Shown: positions 5,723-12,658, counted from the first letter of the stretch. The stretch: DNA of 13,919 nucleotides from an uncultured Clostridia bacterium (GCA_946183765.1 CAMHDC010000012.1:1-13919), one strand, 5' to 3'. Notes: generated by a model not told the origin, from the letters alone. A program made the numbers and translations.

Positions 5723-7168
5723 ATGACCGTAGACATGTTCCGTGCCCTGCTTGCCGACACCGACCTCTTTGTGTACGAGCGCTCCGTGGACGAGGCGGAG
5801 AACACCGTGGCCGCCCTGGTCCGCCGCGGCCTCGAAAAGCTTCTGGCCGTGGCGGGGGAGAAGGCCGACGCCTTCGCCGGCGCCGAGGAGAAGGGATTGA
5901 AGCTCTGCCCCCTGACCAACGAGAACGCCAGGGCCCTCATGGCCCTGTTCCCCTACACGAAGCCCGCCAGCCACAAGGGCCGCAAGTTCACCATGGGCTT
6001 CGGCGATCGGCTGGGCCTGGCCTCTCCGGGCCACATCCGGGCCCTGGGCAGCCACGACATCTATCCCGTCCTGGCCCAGCAGTCCATCCGGGAGCTGAAT
6101 CTGACCCACCGGACCTTCGCGGACGTGATCTCCGCCGCCGCCTTCAACGTGTTCCAGGAGGGCTACAGGAAGGGGTACGGCGCCGACGGCGACCATCTCA
6201 AGACCAGGGAGGAGATCAAATACGCCCTGGAATCCGGCTGCACCATGGTGACGCTGGACTGCTCCGAGCACATCAACCAGAAGGCCGTGAACTTCCCCCA
6301 GGAGGAGATCGACGGCCTGTACGCCCAGCTGCCGGAGGACGTGCGCGCCCACTACGAGGGAGCGTATCTCAATAAGGAGCTGCCCATCATCGGCCGCCTG
6401 TCCGCCGAGGAGCTGCGCCGGATCGTGGTGGTGTTCTGGAAGGGCATCCGCCACGCCGTGGACTGCTACCGGTACATCGACGAGATCAAGACCGTCCCCG
6501 TGGACTTCGAGCTGTCCATCGACGAGACGCTGACCATCACCACCCCCGCGGAGCATTTCGTGGTGGGGAACGAGCTTCACAGCGAGGGCATCACCCCCAT
6601 CAGCTGCGCGCCCCACTTCTCCGGCGCCTTCGAGAAGGGCATCGAGTACGCGGGGAATCTGAACGACTTCGCCCGGGATTTCGTGGTCCATCAACAGATC
6701 GCGGACCACTTCGGCTACAAGCTCTCCCTCCATTCCGGCTCCGACAAGTTCGCCGTGTTCTCCACCGTGGGCAAGGTGACGAAGGGCCACGTCCACGTGA
6801 AGACCGCGGGCACCAGCTGGCTGGAGGCCATGCGGGTGGTGGCCAAGGTGAACCCGGACCTCTATCGCCGGGCCCACAAGTTCGCCCTGGAGCATCGCCC
6901 CGAGGCGGAGAAGTACTATCACGTGTCCACCAACGTGAAGGACATCCCCAACATCGATCTGGAGAACGACGCGTATCTCCCCGAGTACATGAACCTGCCC
7001 GCCGCCCGTCAGACGGTCCACATCACCTACGGCCTGCTCCTCGAACAGCCCTGGTTTAGGGACGAGTTCTTCCGCACCATGGCCGAGCACGAGGAGGACT
7101 ACTACGCGGCCCTGGTCCGGCATCTGGGCAAGCACGTGCGCATCCTTACGGCGGAGACGGACGTCTGA
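5723..7168 (+). CDS. uxaE: Tagaturonate epimerase
   Basis: The 481-residue product matches the UxaE family, which converts D-tagaturonate to D-fructuronate in galacturonate catabolism and in some bacteria bypasses tagaturonate reductase. Family-like blocks are FGDRLGLASPGH (about 93-104), VLAQQSIREL (116-125), FQEGYRKGYGADGDHLK (144-160), TLDCSEH (177-183), SIDETLT (265-271) and LSLHSGSDKF (334-343). Candidate metal ligands are Asp155/Asp157/His158, Glu182/His183, Glu268 and His337. The founding member was described in Thermotoga maritima and has similar length. The protein is cytoplasmic with no signal. ATG 5723 has GGAG 8 bases upstream and its own promoter and terminator, so it is monocistronic. 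UxaC, which makes the substrate, and the reductase that uses the product are not in the window. I am confident of family; the exact substrate follows from family knowledge and pectin context. Confidence 0.92.
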   Translation: MTVDMFRALLADTDLFVYERSVDEAENTVAALVRRGLEKLLAVAGEKADAFAGAEEKGLKLCPLTNENARALMALFPYTKPASHKGRKFTMGFGDRLGLASPGHIRALGSHDIYPVLAQQSIRELNLTHRTFADVISAAAFNVFQEGYRKGYGADGDHLKTREEIKYALESGCTMVTLDCSEHINQKAVNFPQEEIDGLYAQLPEDVRAHYEGAYLNKELPIIGRLSAEELRRIVVVFWKGIRHAVDCYRYIDEIKTVPVDFELSIDETLTITTPAEHFVVGNELHSEGITPISCAPHFSGAFEKGIEYAGNLNDFARDFVVHQQIADHFGYKLSLHSGSDKFAVFSTVGKVTKGHVHVKTAGTSWLEAMRVVAKVNPDLYRRAHKFALEHRPEAEKYYHVSTNVKDIPNIDLENDAYLPEYMNLPAARQTVHITYGLLLEQPWFRDEFFRTMAEHEEDYYAALVRHLGKHVRILTAETDV

Positions 7169-7176
7169 GCTGACAA

Positions 7177-7206
7177 ACGGAAACCATACATAAAATACGG
7201 AAACCA
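7177..7206 (+). repeat. Direct repeat ACGGAAACCA, two copies 20 bp apart
   Basis: ACGGAAACCA occurs at 7177-7186 and 7197-7206, exactly 20 bases apart, just after the uxaE stop. A related CAAACCATAC lies in the loop of the adjacent terminator (7227-7236) and matches the sequence after the first copy. Two-turn spacing is compatible with protein binding, but the position downstream of both genes makes chance or duplication just as likely. Confidence 0.4.
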
Positions 7207-7209
7207 AAT

Positions 7210-7255
7210 AATGGGAAGTACGGCGCAAACCATACTTCCCATTTGTGTTTCTTTT
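7210..7255 (+). terminator. Intrinsic terminator of uxaE, possibly bidirectional
   Basis: A perfect 11-base stem (AATGGGAAGTA at 7210-7220 with TACTTCCCATT at 7233-7243) and a 12-base loop are followed by TTTGTGTTTCTTTT. On the minus strand the stem is followed by ATTTGGTTTCC, so it may also stop transcripts of the convergent amylase gene. Confidence 0.75.
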
Positions 7256-7257
7256 GG

Positions 7258-7285
7258 GTGCCTTTTCTTTACAAAGAAAAGGCAC
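7258..7285 (-). terminator. Perfect 13-bp hairpin after the amylase gene
   Basis: GTGCCTTTTCTTT (7258-7270) and AAAGAAAAGGCAC (7273-7285) are exact inverted copies around a 2-base centre, 12 bases past the amylase stop codon on the minus strand. There is no U tract directly after it, so alone it is a weak terminator. It may stabilise the 3' end and act together with the hairpin at 7210-7243. Confidence 0.55.
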
Positions 7286-7297
7286 AAATGCTTCCAA

Positions 7298-8953
7298 TCA
7301 TTTCCCCAGCACCGCGCTGGTCTGGCCGTCCAACGTCAGGGCGCTGCCGTTGACGCCGGAGAGCTGGGCGGAGCCCAGGCCGATGAAAGCCCGGAGGGTG
7401 TGGAAGTCGCCCAGCTTGGCCAGGTCGATGGTCTGGGTGTTCTTGGTGGGGTTGTGGAGGACCAGCACCGTGTTCCCGTCCAGGGTCGCCGTGAACCCGC
7501 CCACCTTGGAATCGGGGATGGACACGCTCTTGTATACGCCCCGGGCGATGGCGGGGTTGGCCTTGCGGATCATGATCAGCTTCTTATAATAGGAATAGAG
7601 GCTCTTTTCGTCCGCTTTCTGGTCCTTGACCCCCTTCTGGATCTGCTTGTCCCGGCCGTAGGTGGTGCCTTCGGGGTCCTTCGTGGTGTCCCCGTCCCCC
7701 CAGACCATGGCGAGCCGCCGGTTGGCGTCGGTCTGAGCGCTGCCCCGGGAGCCCCGCATGCCCAGCTCCTCGCCGTAGTAGATAAAGGGTGAGCCGGGGC
7801 CCAGGATGTACAGGTTGGCGGCCATCTGCATGTAGCCGGACTCCACCGTGAGATACCCGGCCACCCGGTCCGTGTCGTGGTTGGAGAGGAAGGGCACGAA
7901 CATGGCGTCGGGGTTCTTGTTCGCGATGGAGGCGAGGTACTGCTCCACGTACTTCGTGAGGGCGCCCGCGTTCCCCTGCTTGGCGGCGGTGGCAAAGCGG
8001 CCCTCGGACCCGGAGGCGGTGAAGTTGAAGCAGTTGCTGGCGGGGTAGTAGAGGCCCGTGACGGCGTCCGGGTCCCAGACCTCGGCCACGGTGTAGAGCT
8101 CCGGGTACTCGGAGCGCAGGGCGGCGAGATACTCCTTCCAGAAGGAGACGCTCTTGGAATGGTCCCCGAAGTACACGTACTTGGCGGCGTCGAAGCGGAA
8201 GCCGTCGATCCCCCGATCCAGGTAGTACCGGGAGATCTTCATAATCTCCTCCCGGACGGCGGGGTTGTCGAAGTTCAGCTCGGGCATGCCCCCGTCGAAG
8301 TTGCACTCATAGTAGATGTCGGTGCCGGACAGGGCGGAGAAGGCCCGGCCCGCGGGCGCTTTCTCGCCCTGGGTATAATAGGTATAGAAATCGTAATAGG
8401 GATCGTCCTTGATATCCTGCCGGTGGGCCTTGGTGAAGGCGCCGAACCAGGCGTTCGACCGGGCGGTGTGGTTGATGACCATATCGAGGATCAGCTTCAC
8501 GCCCCGCTGATGGCAGAGGGCGATGAGCTCGTCCAGATCCGCCTGGGTGCCGAACTGGGGATCGATGGTGTAGTAGTCCTTCACGTCATACTTATGATAG
8601 GAAGGGGAGTCGAAGATGGGGGAGAGCCAGATGCCCTCGATGCCCAATGACTTGCCGGAGTTGGGGTCCCCGTCGTTCAGGTAGTCGAACCGGTCGATGA
8701 TGCCCCTGAGGTCCCCGATGCCGTCCCCGTCGGAGTCGGCGAAGGAGCCCACGAAGATCTCGTAGAACACCCGGGCGTTGTCCGCCACGGCGTAGTCGGT
8801 CTTGAGCAGCGGATCGTCGATCACCCACTCCTCCGGCGGCGCGGGGGTGGGTTCGGCGGTGGGCGCGGCCTCCTCGGCGGCCTTCTTGCTGCAGGCGAAG
8901 CAGGACAGGAGCAGCAGCGCACAGAGCAGCAGGACGAATACGCGTTTGACCAT
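7298..8953 (-). CDS. Alpha-amylase lipoprotein, glycoside hydrolase family 13
   Basis: The 551-residue product has a lipoprotein signal (MVKRV, hydrophobic run, SCFAC with lipidated Cys21), an Ala/Pro/Glu-rich linker to about residue 42, and a full GH13 barrel. The Ca-binding-like loop DSDGDGIGD is at 73-81. Conserved regions are DMVINH (157-162), GFRFDAAKYV with nucleophile Asp255, AEVWD with acid/base Glu291, and FLSNHD with Asp360. A C-terminal beta domain follows. All catalytic residues are intact. ATG 8953 is chosen over the in-frame ATG 9019 because AAGGAGGG lies 7 bases upstream and the signal peptide begins there. Organisation resembles lipid-anchored amylases such as that of Thermotoga (GH13_36); this subfamily call is inference. 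It would cut starch or maltodextrins at the cell surface, feeding the starch-binding transporter protein encoded at 10376. Confidence 0.94.
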   Translation of the reverse strand: MVKRVFVLLLCALLLLSCFACSKKAAEEAAPTAEPTPAPPEEWVIDDPLLKTDYAVADNARVFYEIFVGSFADSDGDGIGDLRGIIDRFDYLNDGDPNSGKSLGIEGIWLSPIFDSPSYHKYDVKDYYTIDPQFGTQADLDELIALCHQRGVKLILDMVINHTARSNAWFGAFTKAHRQDIKDDPYYDFYTYYTQGEKAPAGRAFSALSGTDIYYECNFDGGMPELNFDNPAVREEIMKISRYYLDRGIDGFRFDAAKYVYFGDHSKSVSFWKEYLAALRSEYPELYTVAEVWDPDAVTGLYYPASNCFNFTASGSEGRFATAAKQGNAGALTKYVEQYLASIANKNPDAMFVPFLSNHDTDRVAGYLTVESGYMQMAANLYILGPGSPFIYYGEELGMRGSRGSAQTDANRRLAMVWGDGDTTKDPEGTTYGRDKQIQKGVKDQKADEKSLYSYYKKLIMIRKANPAIARGVYKSVSIPDSKVGGFTATLDGNTVLVLHNPTKNTQTIDLAKLGDFHTLRAFIGLGSAQLSGVNGSALTLDGQTSAVLGK

Positions 8954-8990
8954 GGTTTTCCCTCCTTCACAGCGGAAGTTCATATATAAT

Positions 8991-9019
8991 GATATACCTA
9001 TTATGACCATGTTTGTCAA
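8991..9019 (-). promoter_or_regulatory. Promoter of the amylase gene
   Basis: On the minus strand a consensus TTGACA (9014-9019), a 17-base spacer and TATATC (8991-8996) precede ATG 8953 by a leader of about 30 bases. The strong -35 suggests good expression. It lies back to back with the plus-strand promoter at 9029-9057, 9 bases apart, so the two units may compete or be co-regulated. I see no clear catabolite-repression (cre) site. Confidence 0.65.
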
Positions 9020-9028
9020 GATATTGCC

Positions 9029-9057
9029 TTTTCATCGGCTCCCAAGTGTGCTATAAC
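9029..9057 (+). promoter_or_regulatory. Promoter of the two-gene membrane-protein operon (extended -10)
   Basis: TTTTCA (9029-9034), a 17-base spacer and TATAAC (9052-9057) preceded by TGC form an extended -10 promoter. The expected start of transcription, about seven bases past the -10, falls at 9064-9065, on the A of the ATG, implying a leaderless mRNA. Confidence 0.55.
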
Positions 9058-9064
9058 TACAGGT

Positions 9065-9559
9065 ATGGAACTGCACGCTTTATACGAATCGGACGAGCTG
9101 ACCCTGGCCCGGGCCGCCGAGGGGCGGACCCGGCGGATCATGCTGGCCGCGGCCATAGTGGGCCTGGTCCTCTGCGTCCTTTTCTGCTTGTTCACCACCC
9201 GCAAAAACCAGGGCGTGACCCTGCCCCTCACCGTGGGGACCTCCATCCTCTCGGGGTGGATCGTGATCTTCCTGTCCCACAGCCGCCTGGAGGACGCCCG
9301 GGCCAGGGCCCGCCACGCGGAGCTCATGCTCACCGGCCCCCGGGAAACCTTCTCCGGCCGGTTCGAGAAGCTCCCGGGGGTCTACCGGGTGAAGAAGGGC
9401 GTGGCCATCCGCAAGGTCCGCCTGCGGGAGGACTTCCACGAGACCATGCTCACCCTCAGCGAGGAGAAGGCCGCCCGGCTGCCGGACGTTTTTGACGGCA
9501 CGGTGGAGACGGTCTACGACTGCATCGTGGCCTTCGGGGTGAAGGAGGCGCAGCTATGA
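9065..9559 (+). CDS. Unknown membrane protein with two transmembrane segments
   Basis: I do not recognise this 164-residue protein. It has a polar N-terminus, two hydrophobic segments at about 24-44 and 53-71 joined by a short loop (TTRKNQG), and a charged C-terminal domain of about 90 residues rich in Arg, Glu and Lys, probably cytoplasmic with the N-terminus. There is no signal peptide and no catalytic motif that I can name. ATG 9065 has no Shine-Dalgarno at normal spacing, and the promoter -10 ends only 7 bases before it, so translation is probably leaderless. Its stop codon overlaps the start of the next gene (ATGA), so the two products are likely made in equal amounts and may form a complex. 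It is divergent from the amylase, but no sugar role is shown. Confidence 0.8.
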   Translation: MELHALYESDELTLARAAEGRTRRIMLAAAIVGLVLCVLFCLFTTRKNQGVTLPLTVGTSILSGWIVIFLSHSRLEDARARARHAELMLTGPRETFSGRFEKLPGVYRVKKGVAIRKVRLREDFHETMLTLSEEKAARLPDVFDGTVETVYDCIVAFGVKEAQL

Positions 9560-10104
9560 AGGGCATCTTGAAAAACCTCCACCGCTACGTGCTCTGGGCC
9601 GTTCTCAGCGCGGTGTTCTGGGCCTGGATCATCTCCCTGATCACCGACGCGCCGGCGGCGAAGAAGGTGATCCTGTTCGCGGATCTGGACGCCATGGACC
9701 GGGACGGCCTGTCCGCGGCCCTGGAGGAGGACCTGCCGAAGCACATCAAGTTCGTGGAGCCCCAGCTGTTCGTGGACGCCATGTTCGAGCCCGCCAGCGT
9801 GACGAAGGGGGATATGTTCATCGTCACGGCGGCCCAGGCGGAGGAGGTGCTCCGGGACCTCATGCCCATCGACAAAGCCGCCTTCCCGGGCCAAACCTTC
9901 TATGAGGCCGACGGCAGGGCCTACGGCATATTGGTCTACGACGAGGCCGCGGGGGTGCGTATCGCCGCGAAGTATTTCGCTTACGAGCCCGGCGGCGTCT
10001 ACTACCTCTTCTTCAACGCCAAATCCGGCCATATCGCCCCCTGGAACGATTCCGCCGACGACGCCGCCCTCCGCGCGGCGAAGACGCTCCTGACGCTAAA
10101 GTGA
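9556..10104 (+). CDS. Unknown membrane-anchored protein, possibly with a binding-protein-like fold
   Basis: The 182-residue product has one uncleaved-looking hydrophobic segment at about 11-30 preceded by basic residues, then a soluble domain probably outside the cell. The domain alternates beta strands and helices: KKVILFADLDAM (36-47), KGDMFIVTAAQAEEVL (84-99), RAYGILVYDE (121-130), GGVYYLFFNAKSGHIAP (146-162), ending in an Ala-rich helix. This pattern recalls half of a periplasmic-binding-type alpha/beta fold, but the resemblance is weak and I assign no function. It overlaps the previous gene by four bases (ATGA) and has AAGGAGG at 9542-9548. Co-translation suggests a partner of the two-segment membrane protein. 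It is the last gene before the inverted-repeat element, with no U-rich terminator following. Confidence 0.8.
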   Translation: MKGILKNLHRYVLWAVLSAVFWAWIISLITDAPAAKKVILFADLDAMDRDGLSAALEEDLPKHIKFVEPQLFVDAMFEPASVTKGDMFIVTAAQAEEVLRDLMPIDKAAFPGQTFYEADGRAYGILVYDEAAGVRIAAKYFAYEPGGVYYLFFNAKSGHIAPWNDSADDAALRAAKTLLTLK

Positions 10105-10201
10105 GCCCCTTCCACCACTTCGTGGTCCCCCTCCCCCATTCGGCACAGCCGAACAGGGGAGGCTTGAAATGAGGAAGGTGCCCGGCAGGGCGGAAGGGGT
10201 T
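10105..10201. repeat. Intergenic inverted-repeat element with nested hairpins
   Basis: CCCCTTCC (10106-10113) and GGAAGGGG (10192-10199) bound a 94-base element. Inside are a small hairpin CCACTTCGTGG (10114-10124) and a long one: CCTCCCC and TTCGGC (10130-10136, 10139-10144) pair with GCCGAA and GGGGAGG (10148-10153, 10156-10162) around an ACA loop. Nested palindromes of this size and sequence style are common as interspersed intergenic repeats in gut Clostridia genomes. Only one copy is in the window, so mobility or family membership is inferred. Directly after the membrane-protein operon, it may protect its 3' end or act as a weak terminator. Confidence 0.65.
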
Positions 10202-10244
10202 CCAAAATATACTTCAAAAATTTGACAATTTGCACCCAACCGAA

Positions 10245-10273
10245 TTGACTTTTGTTTGGGACGGGTGTAAATT
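10245..10273 (+). promoter_or_regulatory. Candidate promoter of the starch-binding transporter operon
   Basis: TTGACT (10245-10250), 17 bases, then TAAATT (10268-10273) preceded by TG; an ATTATATATA stretch at 10271-10280 offers alternative -10 boxes. A second TTGACA at 10222-10227 has no good -10 at normal spacing. The leader would be about 95 bases and contains a hairpin, leaving room for post-transcriptional control. Confidence 0.5.
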
Positions 10274-10293
10274 ATATATACATCGTGGGGGAA

Positions 10294-10318
10294 GCGGCGA
10301 TGTTATTGGCGTTGCCGC
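10294..10318 (+). promoter_or_regulatory. Leader hairpin upstream of the sugar-binding protein gene
   Basis: GCGGCGA (10294-10300) pairs with TTGCCGC (10312-10318), with one G-U pair, around an 11-base loop in the predicted 5' leader. It lies well upstream of the ribosome binding site (10363-10368), so it more probably stabilises the mRNA than blocks translation. No known riboswitch class is recognised. Confidence 0.35.
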
Positions 10319-10375
10319 GGAACCCGGATGAAAAATGTACGGCATGAAAATGCACAAATCACAGGAGGAACAAGC

Positions 10376-12538
10376 ATGAAAAAAACGTTAGCTATCGTAC
10401 TCGCTCTCGTCATGGTTCTGGGTTTGGTCGCCTGCACAGGCAAGACCGAGACCACCGCGCCTCAGACCGGCACCGAGACCAAGACCGATACGAGCAGCAG
10501 CCCGCTGGCCGGCACCTATGACATCACCGTCTGGGTCGGCGAAGCCGCTGTCGATCTGACCAAGAAGCAGATCGAGGACTTCAACAATTCCAACGAACTG
10601 GGCATCAAGTTCAACGCCATCGTCAACGGCGTGTCCGAAGCCACCTCGGCCGATCAGATGCTGGTCGACGTTTCCGTGGGCGCGGACATCTACTGCTTCG
10701 CCCAGGATCAGTTCGCCCGCCTCGTGCAGGGCGGCGCTCTGGCTGAGCTGGACGCGGAAGCGGCCAAGGAAGTCAAGGCTGCCAACGATCCCGGCGTCGT
10801 GGCCGCCGCCACCACCGGCGACAAGATGTACGCCTACCCCCTGACCTCGGATAACGGCTACTTCATGTACTACGACAAGACCGTCATCCCCGAGGAAGAC
10901 GTGGACTCCCTGGAGAAGCTGATCGCCGACTGCGAGAAGGCCGGCAAGTACTTCGCATTTGAGACCAACACCTCCGCCTGGTACCTCGCTTCCTGGTTCT
11001 TCGCCACCGGCTGCAAGTCCGAGTGGACCACCGACGATGCGGGCAACTTCATCTCCGTGGCTGACGACTTCAACTCCGACAAGGGTCTCATCGCCGTCAA
11101 GGGCATGAAGAAGCTGGTGGATTCCAAGTTCCACGTGTCCTCCTCCTCCGGCGACGAGTTCGCCTCCGACGCGGCCATCGTGGTCACCGGCACCTGGAAC
11201 TTCGAAGCCATCCAGAAGCTCCTGGGCGACCATATGGGCGTCACCGACCTGCCCTCCTTCGAGGTGGACGGCAAGGAGTATCACCTGGGTTCCTTCAACG
11301 GCTGCAAGCTCATGGGCGTCAAGCCCCAGTCCGACTCCATCCGGCTGCTGGCCCTCCAGCTGCTGGCCGAGTACCTGACCGACGAAGCCCGCCAGATGGA
11401 GCGGTTCAACACCCTGTCCTGGGGTCCCTCCAACCTGAACGCGCAGAAGTCCGACGCGGTCCAGAACAACCCGGGCCTCGCCGCCCTGCTCAAGCAGAAC
11501 CAGTACTCCCGTCCTCAGGGCCAGATCCACGGCGCCTGGTGGGATATCGCCAAGGTCATCGGTGACGACGTGAAGGCTGCCACCGACGAAGCCGGCCTCA
11601 AGCAGGCTCTGCAGAACTACTACGACAAGATCTCCGCTCTGTTCACCATGACCGAGGAGGAGAAGAACGCCTGGTCCGTCATCGGCGCCATCTGCGGCAG
11701 CAACTGGGACAAGGACTTCCCCATGAAGGAGATCGAGCCGGGCGTCTGGCAGTCCGAACCCATGGAACTCCATGCTGGTGAAGAATTCAAGGTCCGCAAG
11801 GGCGCCAGCTGGGATGAGAACTACGGCATGAAGGACGGCGTCACCGTGGCCGGCGGCATGGACAATGCCAAGGTCCCCGCGGACGACGTGTACACCATCA
11901 CCATCGACACCAACGTGCCCGAGCTCAAGTTCGTCAACCAGGACGGCATCCTGCCTGAGGCTGCCGCACCCGCGGAGGGCGAGGCTGAGGTCGAGGACAC
12001 CTGGGGCCTCATCGGCGTCATCGACTGGAATACCGACATCCCCATGTTCAAGAAGGACGACGGTCTCTGGAGAGTGGTGGCCGTGCTGAATCCCGAGATG
12101 GAGTTCAAAGTACGTGCCAACGGCGAGTGGAAGAAGGACTTCGGTATGGATGAGGGCGCTGCCAAGGCCGGCGGCTCCAACATCAAGGTCGAAGAGGCAG
12201 GCACCTACCTCATCACCCTGGATCCCAATCCCGACGCGCCCGCGCTGACCGTGGAGAAGATGGCCGTTTGGGGCGTCATCGGCAGCTTCGAAGCCAGCGG
12301 CTGGAACGCCGACGTGGCCATGACCGAGACGGAAGCGGGCGTGTGGGCCTCTGAGCCCGTGGCCCTGGCCGCCGGCAACGAGTTCAAAGTCCGCGCCAAC
12401 AACGACTGGACCGTGAACTTCGGCGTCAACGACGGCGTCATCGCCCAGGACGGCAGCAACGTGCCCGTGGAAGCCGACGGCACCTACGTGGTGACGCTGG
12501 ACCTCAACGCCAAGACGCTGACCATCGCCGCTCAATAA
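10376..12538 (+). CDS. Sugar-binding lipoprotein fused to three SusE/SusF-like starch-binding modules
   Basis: The 720-residue product is a maltose-type solute-binding lipoprotein. Its signal ends in LVAC with lipidated Cys20, followed by a Thr/Lys/Glu-rich linker to about 43. A family 1 binding domain spans about 47-428 (start TYDITVWVGE; PLTSDNGYFMYYD at 155-167; aromatic-rich HGAWWDIAKV at 385-394). Three tandem modules of about 90 residues follow at 432-521, 542-629 and 630-719. Each has W-x-x-IG near its start, then a Trp 7-10 residues later, a central GxW, EFKVR, a Trp 4-5 residues on, an F/Y-G pair, and a Y-x-(I/V)-T-(I/L)-D strand. This pattern matches starch-binding domains of SusE/SusF. 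Usual MalE-type proteins are 400-450 residues. ATG 10376 has AGGAGG 7 bases upstream; the in-frame ATG 10328 lacks a site and would bury the signal. It should anchor starch at the cell surface and pass maltodextrins to the MalF-type permease encoded next. Confidence 0.92.
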   Translation: MKKTLAIVLALVMVLGLVACTGKTETTAPQTGTETKTDTSSSPLAGTYDITVWVGEAAVDLTKKQIEDFNNSNELGIKFNAIVNGVSEATSADQMLVDVSVGADIYCFAQDQFARLVQGGALAELDAEAAKEVKAANDPGVVAAATTGDKMYAYPLTSDNGYFMYYDKTVIPEEDVDSLEKLIADCEKAGKYFAFETNTSAWYLASWFFATGCKSEWTTDDAGNFISVADDFNSDKGLIAVKGMKKLVDSKFHVSSSSGDEFASDAAIVVTGTWNFEAIQKLLGDHMGVTDLPSFEVDGKEYHLGSFNGCKLMGVKPQSDSIRLLALQLLAEYLTDEARQMERFNTLSWGPSNLNAQKSDAVQNNPGLAALLKQNQYSRPQGQIHGAWWDIAKVIGDDVKAATDEAGLKQALQNYYDKISALFTMTEEEKNAWSVIGAICGSNWDKDFPMKEIEPGVWQSEPMELHAGEEFKVRKGASWDENYGMKDGVTVAGGMDNAKVPADDVYTITIDTNVPELKFVNQDGILPEAAAPAEGEAEVEDTWGLIGVIDWNTDIPMFKKDDGLWRVVAVLNPEMEFKVRANGEWKKDFGMDEGAAKAGGSNIKVEEAGTYLITLDPNPDAPALTVEKMAVWGVIGSFEASGWNADVAMTETEAGVWASEPVALAAGNEFKVRANNDWTVNFGVNDGVIAQDGSNVPVEADGTYVVTLDLNAKTLTIAAQ
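11669..12535 (+). other. Three tandem starch-binding-like modules within the binding protein
   Basis: Modules start at 11669, 11999 and 12263. Modules two and three are nearly contiguous, while one and two are separated by an Ala/Pro/Glu linker of about 20 residues. Shared positions include WSVIG/WGLIG/WGVIG, GVW/GLW/GVW, EFKVR in all three, and SW/EW/DW about five residues later. The conserved aromatic residues are the kind that stack on glucan rings. The first module's insert around residues 488-500 makes it the most divergent. Confidence 0.8.
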
Positions 12539-12562
12539 GCAAATCGAAATGGATTGGATCCT

Positions 12563-12587
12563 CGATAAAGCGTGACCGCTTTGATCG
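12563..12587 (+). promoter_or_regulatory. Small hairpin after the binding-protein gene
   Basis: CGATAAAGCG pairs with CGCTTT-G-ATCG (one bulged G) around a TGAC loop. It is the first of two hairpins in the 120-base gap before the permease gene. It lacks a U tract, so a 3'-end stabilising role is more likely than termination. Confidence 0.4.
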
Positions 12588-12605
12588 GACCTGATTTCAT
12601 CGGAT

Positions 12606-12647
12606 CTCGGTTGGAGCCGGAAACGGTTCCAACCGAGTCTTTCATTT
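12606..12647 (+). terminator. Strong stem-loop between binding-protein and permease genes (probable attenuator)
   Basis: A 14-base stem (12606-12619 with 12624-12637, one G-U pair) closed by a GAAA tetraloop is followed by TCTTTCATTT. No new promoter is evident before the permease, so this likely allows partial read-through. The result would be more binding protein than permease, as with stem structures in other mal-type operons. Confidence 0.65.
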
Positions 12648-12658
12648 GAGGGGGACAT

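Noticed and set aside
5591..7297. A 568-codon minus-strand open frame opposite uxaE
   Set aside because: It is the antisense shadow of uxaE with low-complexity Val/His/Gly/Leu content, no ribosome site, and it runs through the uxaE promoter and terminator.
8954..9019. Upstream in-frame ATG 9019 for the amylase
   Set aside because: It overlaps the predicted -35 and -10 boxes and would put 22 residues before the lipoprotein signal; AAGGAGGG directly precedes ATG 8953.
10222..10227. TTGACA as the -35 of the binding-protein promoter
   Set aside because: The sequence 16-18 bases downstream is not a -10 box; TTGACT at 10245 with TAAATT/TATATA is better placed.
10328..10375. Upstream in-frame ATG 10328 for the sugar-binding protein
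   Set aside because: It has no ribosome binding site and adds 16 polar residues ahead of a normal lipoprotein signal that starts at 10376 behind AGGAGG.
10388..12658. A 756-codon minus-strand open frame opposite the starch-binding protein
   Set aside because: It is compositionally biased (Gly/Val/His/Asp/Leu), lacks recognisable motifs and mirrors the third-position GC bias of the real gene on the plus strand.
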